In this document: positions 56,101 to 64,000 of the stretch, piece by piece
Numbering within the stretch: position 1 is the stretch's first letter
Layout of the letters: the number at the start of each line of letters is the position of its first letter
Source of the DNA: Peribacillus butanolivorans
Lineage (GTDB): Bacteria; Bacillota; Bacilli; Bacillales; DSM-1321
Length of the DNA: 64,000 nt
NCBI RefSeq assembly: GCF_001273755.1
Contig: NZ_LGYA01000001.1
Location: 1,322,857-1,386,856 of the forward strand
Reading direction: 5' to 3'
Made by a program: the position numbers and the translations under genes
Notes under the pieces: generated by a model
What the model saw: only the letters and a program-made list of their open reading frames with translations
Told to the model about the DNA's origin: nothing
The model's database searches: none

Positions 56101-57369
56101 ATGCAGACTTTAGAAACGATTATAGCGTTCATTATCATTTTCGGTGCTCTTGTATTTTTCCATGAGCTTGGACACTTAGTGTTTGCAAAGCGTGCCGGAA
56201 TTTTATGCCGTGAGTTCGCAATCGGTTTCGGACCAAAAGTATTCACGTATAAAAAGAAGGAAACCGTTTATACGATTCGCCTGCTTCCTCTAGGTGGGTA
56301 TGTGCGTATGGCTGGCGAAGATGCTGAAAATATTGAGCTAAAGCCGGGTTATCGCGTAGGATTAATTTTTGATAATGAAGAGTATGTTACAAAAATCATT
56401 TTGAACAATAAAGATAAATATCCTGATATCCGGCTTGTTGAAGTAGAAGTGATCGACCTTGATCACAAACTGATTCTTACAGGTTATGAAGAGGGAGAGG
56501 AAGATACGTTAAAAACCTTTACCATTCATAAAGAAGCGGTAATCGTTGAAAATGGTGTAGAAAATCAGATTGCACCTTATGACCGACAATTTGCCTCAAA
56601 GTCGCTAGGACACCGCTTCCTAACGATTGTAGCTGGGCCAGCGATGAACTTTGTTTTGGCGTTTGTTATTTTTGTGTTGATTGGTTTGTTTCAAGGGGTT
56701 GTTGTGGATGAAGCAAAACTCGGTGAACTGACTGCAGATGGTTCGGCTATAAATGCCGGGTTAAAATCTGGAGATGTTATTCAATCGATTGAGGGAACAG
56801 AAGTCTCATCTTGGGGAGATGTTCAGGAAAGCATACAAAAAAACCCTGGACAAGAAATAGAATTTGTCGTTGATAGGGACGGGAAAACATTAGAAGTACC
56901 CGTTGTTCCTCAAGAAGTGAAGAGAGATGGCAAGAAAATTGGAATTATTGGTGTCTATCCTCCAGTTGAAAAAGCACCGATTAAAGCAATACAATACGGT
57001 TTTACCGAAACATATTTTTGGACAAAACAGATCTTTATTATTCTTGGTGACCTTGTAACGGGCGGGTTTACGATCGACAGTCTATCAGGCCCTGTAGGAA
57101 TCTATAAATCCACAGAAGAAGTTGCAAAACAAGGTATATTCACGTTGATGAAATGGGCAGGACTGCTCAGCATTAACCTAGGAATTATGAACCTTCTTCC
57201 ATTACCAGCGTTGGATGGAGGAAGACTGCTATTCTTCGTGGTAGAATTCTTAAGAGGAAAACCAATTGACCGCCAAAAAGAAGGAATGGTTCACTTTATC
57301 GGGTTTGCATTGCTGATGTTGTTAATGATTGTCGTTACTTGGAATGACATCCAGCGATTCTTCTTATAA
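56101..57369 (+). CDS. rasP: Intramembrane site-2 metalloprotease RasP (RseP, YluC)
   Basis: RasP cuts anti-sigma factors such as RsiW and leftover signal peptides within the membrane. The 422-residue protein has the zinc motif His21-Glu22-x-x-His25 in LVFFHELGHLVFAKRAG, a PDZ domain at about residues 195-275 (INAGLKSGDVIQSIEGTEVS), and the second zinc region NLLPLPALDGGRLLFFVVEF. Four membrane segments are visible. The start ATG 56101 is seven bases after dxr. It closes the uppS-cdsA-dxr-rasP group before a terminator hairpin. Confidence 0.97.
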   Translation: MQTLETIIAFIIIFGALVFFHELGHLVFAKRAGILCREFAIGFGPKVFTYKKKETVYTIRLLPLGGYVRMAGEDAENIELKPGYRVGLIFDNEEYVTKIILNNKDKYPDIRLVEVEVIDLDHKLILTGYEEGEEDTLKTFTIHKEAVIVENGVENQIAPYDRQFASKSLGHRFLTIVAGPAMNFVLAFVIFVLIGLFQGVVVDEAKLGELTADGSAINAGLKSGDVIQSIEGTEVSSWGDVQESIQKNPGQEIEFVVDRDGKTLEVPVVPQEVKRDGKKIGIIGVYPPVEKAPIKAIQYGFTETYFWTKQIFIILGDLVTGGFTIDSLSGPVGIYKSTEEVAKQGIFTLMKWAGLLSINLGIMNLLPLPALDGGRLLFFVVEFLRGKPIDRQKEGMVHFIGFALLMLLMIVVTWNDIQRFFL

Positions 57370-57390
57370 AACATGTTCGAATAAGGTATT

Positions 57391-57424
57391 ACAGGCCAGC
57401 AGAATTATCTGTTGGCTGTTTCTA
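57391..57424 (+). terminator. Terminator-like hairpin after rasP
   Basis: GCCAGCAGA (57395-57403) pairs with TCTGTTGGC (57408-57416) across ATTA with one G-T wobble, with ACA/TGT at the base. The T-run TGTTTCT is weak. Confidence 0.65.
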
Positions 57425-57482
57425 ATCATGGGAATGGAAATCACCATTTTCTTAAGTTTTTTAAACGTTTTGGGGAAATAGT

Positions 57483-57511
57483 TTGTTTTCTAAGGAAATC
57501 GTAAGTATAAT
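57483..57511 (+). promoter_or_regulatory. Candidate sigma-A promoter upstream of proS
   Basis: TTGTTT (57483-57488), a 17-base spacer and a perfect TATAAT (57506-57511). It is unusual that a terminator-like hairpin begins only about 22 bases downstream. Confidence 0.55.
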
Positions 57512-57532
57512 CGAGAATGAGTATATTAAATC

Positions 57533-57565
57533 AGCTTTTCTGAATATCTCAGAAAGTCTTTTTTT
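57533..57565 (+). terminator. Terminator-like hairpin in the proS upstream region
   Basis: CTTTTCTGA (57535-57543) pairs with TCAGAAAG (57549-57556), with one bulged T, across a 5-base loop, followed by TCTTTTTTT. It lies between the candidate promoter and proS. Attenuation is possible, or it is a second terminator for rasP. Confidence 0.65.
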
Positions 57566-57638
57566 GTATTATATGACCGTATAAAAGCTACGGGATGTAA
57601 TTATCCGTGGCGGCAGTTTAATTTAAAGGAATTATTGA

Positions 57639-59351
<1,713 letters not shown>

Positions 59352-59367
59352 TTATTTTGAAAAATAG

Positions 59368-59408
59368 CGAAGGGAGGCATCATTCAATTGAATGATGCTT
59401 TTCCTTTT
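59368..59408 (+). terminator. Intrinsic terminator after proS
   Basis: GCATCATTC (59377-59385) pairs perfectly with GAATGATGC (59390-59398) across AATT. An A/G-rich run before and TTTTCCTTTTCC after extend the arm. Confidence 0.85.
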
Positions 59409-59442
59409 CCTACATTTAGATACTCGTGAAAGGTACGTGTTA

Positions 59443-59451
59443 TGTTATAAT
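59443..59451 (+). promoter_or_regulatory. Extended -10 promoter for polC
   Basis: TGTTATAAT is a perfect extended -10 element (TATAAT at 59446-59451), about 70 bases before polC. No good -35 is present. Confidence 0.55.
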
Positions 59452-59522
59452 AACCACTGATATTAGAGTGGAAATAATAATGAATAAAATCTTAAGAGAT
59501 AGTAGATAAGGGGAGAGAGGAA

Positions 59523-62500
59523 ATGGATCAAAATCCAAATAGCGGTAGAGAGAGATTTCAACTCTTGCTCCAGCAGATGGACTTGACTGAGGATGCCTTT
59601 GTGAACTTTTTCATTGGTGCCGAAATTGATAAGCTCTCAATTGAGAGAGAGTCCAAAACATGGCATTTTGCCTTTAATATACCTGCGTTAATTCCTTGCA
59701 GTGTTCATACAAGACTTGCTACTCAATTAGCAAGTACCTTCGCCCATATTGCGAAGGTCTCATTCACTTTGAATGTAGCTAACCCGCAAGTGACCGAACA
59801 ATTAGTTAAAGAGTATTGGAAAAACTGCATAGGCGAGCTTCAAGGCATGTCTCCAGCTCTATTGTCACTACTAAATGAGCAAGAGCCTACAGTAAATGGA
59901 TATAAAATTATCGTAAGTGCACGAAATGATACTGAGGCCGGTCAGTTGAAACGAAAATACTCTGGACTCATTTCGAATATCTATCAAACGTTTGGTTTCC
60001 CTCCACTGACTCTTGATGCGGAAGTAAAGGAAACAGTTTCGAATCCTGATTATCAGAAGTTTTTAGAAGAGAAACAAAAGGAAGACGCGGAAAAGGGGCT
60101 TGCTGCCCTAGTGGAAATGCAGAAGAAAGAATCGGAAAAAGGTGGAGACGATGGCGTCTACGAAGGACCTGTTAAGATTGGTTATACGATTAAAGAAGAT
60201 GCTGATTTCCGCAGAATTGAACAGATTATCGATGAAGAGCGGAGAATTGCAATTGAGGGCTTCGTATTTGATGCGGAAGTCCGAGAGCTTCGTAGTGGCC
60301 GTAGCTTACTGACGTTCAAAGTCACGGATTATACCAGCTCAATATTAGTCAAAATGTTTTCACGTGATAAAGAAGATGCCGCAATTCTTGCCCGTGTGAA
60401 AAAGGGAATGTGGGTACGTGCTCAAGGTAGCATTCAAAATGATACATTTGTACGGGATTTGGTTATGATTGCAAATGATATAAATGAAATTTCTAAACAG
60501 GGTCGACAGGACAAGGCTCCTGAAGGGGAAAAGCGGGTCGAACTGCATATGCATACTCCGATGAGTTCTATGGATGCGGTGACACCGACTTCTGCCCTTA
60601 TTGCCCAGGCAGCCAAGTGGGGGCATAAGGCTGTTGCCATCACGGATCATGCAGGTGCCCAATCATTCCCTGAAGCTTATAGTGCTGGGAAAAAGAATGA
60701 CATTAAAATTCTTTACGGCGTCGAAGTGAATCTTGTAAACGACGGCGTGCCGGTTGTCTATAATGAGGCGCATATTGCATTGGCTGATGCCACCTATGTC
60801 GTGTTTGATGTAGAAACGACAGGACTGTCTGCCGTTTATGATACGATAATTGAATTTGCTGCAGTAAAAATTCGTGACGGGGACATTATTGATCGATTCG
60901 AGTCATTTGCGAATCCTCATCATCCGTTATCCAATACGACCATAGATTTGACGGGAATCACTGATGATCTTGTAGAAAATGCTCCGGAAGTCTCGGAAGT
61001 ACTCGAAAAGTTCAGGAATTGGGCAGGAGATGCCATACTCGTTGCTCATAACGCGACATTTGATATGGGCTTTTTGAATATAGGTTATAAAAACATGGGA
61101 TATCCTAAGGCAGCGAACCCAGTTCTGGACACATTGGAACTAGCCCGATTTTTATATCCGGAGTTTAAAAACCATCGTTTAAATACATTATGTAAAAAGT
61201 TCGATATCGATTTGACCCAGCATCATAGGGCCATATATGATGCCGAAGCTACAGGCTACCTTATGTTGAAGATACTAAAGGATGCGATGGAAAAAGACAT
61301 TACCCATCATGATCAGCTAAATGACAATATGGGGAAAGGAAATGCTTATCAGCGTTCCCGTCCGTCCCATTGTACGCTGATTGCGCAAACACAGGCTGGT
61401 TTAAAAAACCTTTTTAAATTAATTTCGATATCACATATTGATTATTATTATCGTGTACCTCGGTTACCGCGTTCCCAACTTAAAAAGTATCGTGAAGGAA
61501 TTCTCGTTGGATCCGGATGTGATAAAGGGGAAGTTTTTGAAGGGATGATGCAAAAGGGTTTTGAGGAAGTCATAGATATCGCTGAATTTTACGATTATCT
61601 TGAAATTCATCCGAAGGAAGTATACCAGCATTTGATTGAGCTTGAATATATCAGGGATGATAAATCGTTAGAAACAATCATCACAAATATCGTCAAGCTT
61701 GGTGAGAAATTGGATAAGCCTGTCGTTGCCACAGGGAATGTTCATTATTTGGACCCAAACGACAAAATTTACCGTAAAATCCTTGTGAATTCACAAGGTG
61801 GAGCGAACCCGCTGAATCGTCATAAGCTGCCGGATGTACATTTCCGGACAACTGATGAAATGCTGAGGGCCTTCTCATTCCTTGGTTCTGAGAAAGCCAA
61901 AGAAGTCGTGGTAACTAACACGAATAAAATCGCTGATATGATAGATGAAATCAAGCCTATCAAGGATGAGTTATACACGCCTAAAATTGAAGGTGCAGAA
62001 GAAGAGATGCGTGAGATGAGTTACGGCATGGCAAGGAAGATATACGGAGAGAACCTGCCGGAAATCGTAGAGGCCCGTCTTGAAAAAGAACTGAAAAGCA
62101 TCATTGGCCATGGATTTGCCGTTATTTATTTGATTTCTCACAAACTAGTTAAAAAATCTTTGAATGATGGCTATCTCGTAGGATCACGGGGGTCGGTGGG
62201 ATCTTCGTTCGTTGCAACGATGACTGAAATTACTGAGGTTAACCCGCTGCCGCCGCATTATGTGTGTCCAACGTGTAAAAAATCGGAATTCTTCAATGAC
62301 GGTTCTGTGGGTTCTGGATTTGACCTGCCAGATAAAGACTGTCCAGATTGCGGCATTGCTTATACAAAAGACGGACATGATATCCCGTTTGAAACCTTCC
62401 TTGGCTTTAAAGGGGATAAGGTTCCTGATATTGACTTGAACTTTTCCGGTGAATATCAGCCGAAGGCCCATAACTATACTAAGGTCTTGTTTGGAGAAGA

Positions 62501-63845
62501 GTATGTTTACCGCGCTGGAACGATTGGTACAGTAGCTGAAAAAACGGCGTATGGCTATGTAAAAGGTTATTCTACCGACAATAATATCCATATGCGGGGC
62601 GCTGAGACTGACCGTCTTGTTGCTGGATGTACAGGAGTAAAACGGACTACTGGACAGCATCCAGGTGGAATCATCGTTGTTCCGGATTACATGGATATTT
62701 ATGATTTCACACCTATTCAGTTCCCAGCGGATGACCGAACTTCCGAGTGGAAAACGACTCACTTTGATTTCCATTCAATTCACGATAATATATTAAAACT
62801 TGATATTCTTGGTCACGATGATCCGACTGTAATCAGGATGCTTCAGGATTTGAGCGGTATCGATCCAAAAACGGTTCCGACAGACGATCCTGAAGTAATG
62901 AAAATATTCAGCAGTACCGAATCATTAGGAGTAACCGAAGATCAAATTATGTGTAAAACTGGAACGCTCGGTATTCCCGAATTTGGTACGCGTTTTGTTA
63001 GGCAGATGCTTGAAGACACGAAACCTACCACATTTTCCGAGCTTGTCCAGATATCCGGATTATCTCATGGTACCGATGTATGGTTGAGTAATGCTCAGGA
63101 GTTAATTCACAACCGAATATGTACACTTAGCGAAGTTATCGGTTGTCGGGATGATATTATGGTCTATCTGATTTATCAAGGGCTCGATCCTTCCCTGGCG
63201 TTTAAAATTATGGAATCAGTACGTAAAGGGAAAGGGCTATCTGAGGAATTCGAAGCAGAAATGAGAAAAAATGAGGTGCCGGAATGGTATATCGATTCAT
63301 GTAAAAAGATTAAATACATGTTCCCGAAAGCCCATGCTGCAGCCTATGTTTTAATGGCTGTCCGGATTGCTTATTTTAAAGTGCATTTACCTTTATTATA
63401 TTATGCCGCTTATTTCACAGTTCGTGCCGATGATTTTGAAATCGATGCGATGACGCGGGGATCTCAGGCGATCAAAACTAAGATTGAAGAAATCAATGTA
63501 AAAGGATTGGATGCTTCTACTAAGGAAAAGAATACATTGACGGTTCTTGAACTTGCCTTAGAAATGTGTGAACGCGGATACAGCTTTGCTAAGGTGGATT
63601 TGTATAAATCTAGTGCAGACCAATTCATAATTGAAGGTAACACGTTGATTCCACCATTCAATTCAATACCAGGTCTTGGAACAAATGCGGCCATCAATAT
63701 CGTTAATGCACGTAAGAATGGAGAATTCCTCTCGAAAGAAGACCTACAACAGCGAGGGAAAGTATCCAAGACGATTCTTGAATACCTTGATAAACAAGGC
63801 TGTCTAGAGTCTCTGCCTGAACAAAATCAGTTATCTTTATTTTAA
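59523..63845 (+). CDS. polC: DNA polymerase III alpha subunit, PolC type
   Basis: PolC is the main replicative polymerase of low-GC Gram-positives. The 1440-residue protein is full length. In order: N-terminal domains, OB fold (about 230-330), a PHP domain ([17 protein letters not shown]) interrupted at about residues 420-590 by the proofreading exonuclease ([41 protein letters not shown]), then the Cys4 zinc site near 915 ([10 protein letters not shown]...CPDCG) and palm acids in [15 protein letters not shown]. The C-terminus NQLSLF is the beta-clamp binding motif. ATG 59523 follows GGGGAGAGAGG. Confidence 0.98.
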   Translation: MDQNPNSGRERFQLLLQQMDLTEDAFVNFFIGAEIDKLSIERESKTWHFAFNIPALIPCSVHTRLATQLASTFAHIAKVSFTLNVANPQVTEQLVKEYWKNCIGELQGMSPALLSLLNEQEPTVNGYKIIVSARNDTEAGQLKRKYSGLISNIYQTFGFPPLTLDAEVKETVSNPDYQKFLEEKQKEDAEKGLAALVEMQKKESEKGGDDGVYEGPVKIGYTIKEDADFRRIEQIIDEERRIAIEGFVFDAEVRELRSGRSLLTFKVTDYTSSILVKMFSRDKEDAAILARVKKGMWVRAQGSIQNDTFVRDLVMIANDINEISKQGRQDKAPEGEKRVELHMHTPMSSMDAVTPTSALIAQAAKWGHKAVAITDHAGAQSFPEAYSAGKKNDIKILYGVEVNLVNDGVPVVYNEAHIALADATYVVFDVETTGLSAVYDTIIEFAAVKIRDGDIIDRFESFANPHHPLSNTTIDLTGITDDLVENAPEVSEVLEKFRNWAGDAILVAHNATFDMGFLNIGYKNMGYPKAANPVLDTLELARFLYPEFKNHRLNTLCKKFDIDLTQHHRAIYDAEATGYLMLKILKDAMEKDITHHDQLNDNMGKGNAYQRSRPSHCTLIAQTQAGLKNLFKLISISHIDYYYRVPRLPRSQLKKYREGILVGSGCDKGEVFEGMMQKGFEEVIDIAEFYDYLEIHPKEVYQHLIELEYIRDDKSLETIITNIVKLGEKLDKPVVATGNVHYLDPNDKIYRKILVNSQGGANPLNRHKLPDVHFRTTDEMLRAFSFLGSEKAKEVVVTNTNKIADMIDEIKPIKDELYTPKIEGAEEEMREMSYGMARKIYGENLPEIVEARLEKELKSIIGHGFAVIYLISHKLVKKSLNDGYLVGSRGSVGSSFVATMTEITEVNPLPPHYVCPTCKKSEFFNDGSVGSGFDLPDKDCPDCGIAYTKDGHDIPFETFLGFKGDKVPDIDLNFSGEYQPKAHNYTKVLFGEEYVYRAGTIGTVAEKTAYGYVKGYSTDNNIHMRGAETDRLVAGCTGVKRTTGQHPGGIIVVPDYMDIYDFTPIQFPADDRTSEWKTTHFDFHSIHDNILKLDILGHDDPTVIRMLQDLSGIDPKTVPTDDPEVMKIFSSTESLGVTEDQIMCKTGTLGIPEFGTRFVRQMLEDTKPTTFSELVQISGLSHGTDVWLSNAQELIHNRICTLSEVIGCRDDIMVYLIYQGLDPSLAFKIMESVRKGKGLSEEFEAEMRKNEVPEWYIDSCKKIKYMFPKAHAAAYVLMAVRIAYFKVHLPLLYYAAYFTVRADDFEIDAMTRGSQAIKTKIEEINVKGLDASTKEKNTLTVLELALEMCERGYSFAKVDLYKSSADQFIIEGNTLIPPFNSIPGLGTNAAINIVNARKNGEFLSKEDLQQRGKVSKTILEYLDKQGCLESLPEQNQLSLF

Positions 63846-63886
63846 AAGAGAAGCTGATGATAAAAAGGAAGAAACAGACATGATAT

Positions 63887-63915
63887 TTGCATAAATATCT
63901 TGATTATGGTATATT
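63887..63915 (+). promoter_or_regulatory. Candidate promoter for the downstream (rimP-nusA) operon
   Basis: TTGCAT (63887-63892), a 17-base spacer and TATATT (63910-63915), which also has the extended -10 TG at 63907. In Bacillus the next genes would be rimP and nusA, outside the window. Confidence 0.55.
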
Positions 63916-63946
63916 TTTATTGGAAATACTAAGAGGAACCAATGGC

Positions 63947-63968
63947 AAGAGTGGGGAAACCCACTCTT
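63947..63968 (+). other. Perfect hairpin in the leader after polC
   Basis: AAGAGTGGG pairs perfectly with CCCACTCTT across a GAAA tetraloop. No T-run follows, so it looks more like a stable leader structure of the next transcript than a terminator. Confidence 0.7.
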
Positions 63969-64000
63969 TCGTGTTGTATTGACCATTTATTTTGAATCCG

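Noticed and set aside
62184..62774. 196-codon minus-strand frame inside polC
   Set aside because: It lies fully opposite conserved PolC polymerase motifs, which explain the sequence; it is a shadow.

Overview
The window is a piece of the core chromosome of a low-GC Gram-positive rod of the Bacillaceae. The gene order ffh-rpsP-khpA-ylqD-rimM-trmD-rplS ... codY-[fla/che operon]-rpsB-tsf-pyrH-frr-uppS-cdsA-dxr-rasP-proS-polC matches the order I remember for Bacillus subtilis. A signal peptidase gene between rplS and rbgA and a longer hook protein point to a relative of B. subtilis rather than that species. A Peribacillus- or Cytobacillus-like organism would fit, but the genus is a guess. All convincing genes are on the + strand. 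I see no tRNA, rRNA, insertion sequence, prophage or CRISPR array.

Layout. (1) 1-6166: translation and secretion housekeeping: the end of ffh, ribosomal proteins S16 and L19, RNA-binding KhpA, 16S maturation factor RimM, tRNA methylase TrmD, type I signal peptidase, ribosome-assembly GTPase RbgA and RNase HII. (2) 6184-8369: ylqG-ylqH, a FliK-like protein and a stand-alone FlhB C-terminal domain, outside the flagellar operon. (3) 8912-19883: sucCD, dprA, topA, trmFO, xerC, hslVU and codY. (4) 20685-49434: the fla/che operon, about 34 genes for basal body, C-ring, export gate, hook, chemotaxis, sigma-D and SwrB. (5) 49587-63845: rpsB-tsf, pyrH-frr, uppS-cdsA-dxr-rasP, proS and polC, with the promoter of the next (rimP-nusA) operon at the right edge.

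The genes in region 4 build one machine. FliF/G/M/Y form the rotor, FlhA/B and FliO/P/Q/R the export gate, FliH/I/J the ATPase, FlgB/C/E, FliE, FliK and FlgD the rod and hook. CheA/W/Y/B/C/D carry the signal, and SigD switches on the late genes. CodY and candidate Spo0A boxes sit directly upstream.

The most unusual content is damage confined to one 3-kb patch of this operon. flhF has an in-frame amber stop that cuts off the last GTP-binding motifs. cheB has lost about 34 codons of its receiver domain and carries a one-base frameshift before its intact methylesterase domain. flhG between them is intact. Other points of interest are swrD, which has no ordinary start codon and follows a perfect hairpin that engulfs its Shine-Dalgarno; three TGTCGAA boxes and a perfect 22-bp dyad in the 800-bp gap before flgB; a long hairpin between rbgA and rnhB; and a possible L19 leader. 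Family comparisons come from memory of the protein families. No database search was possible.
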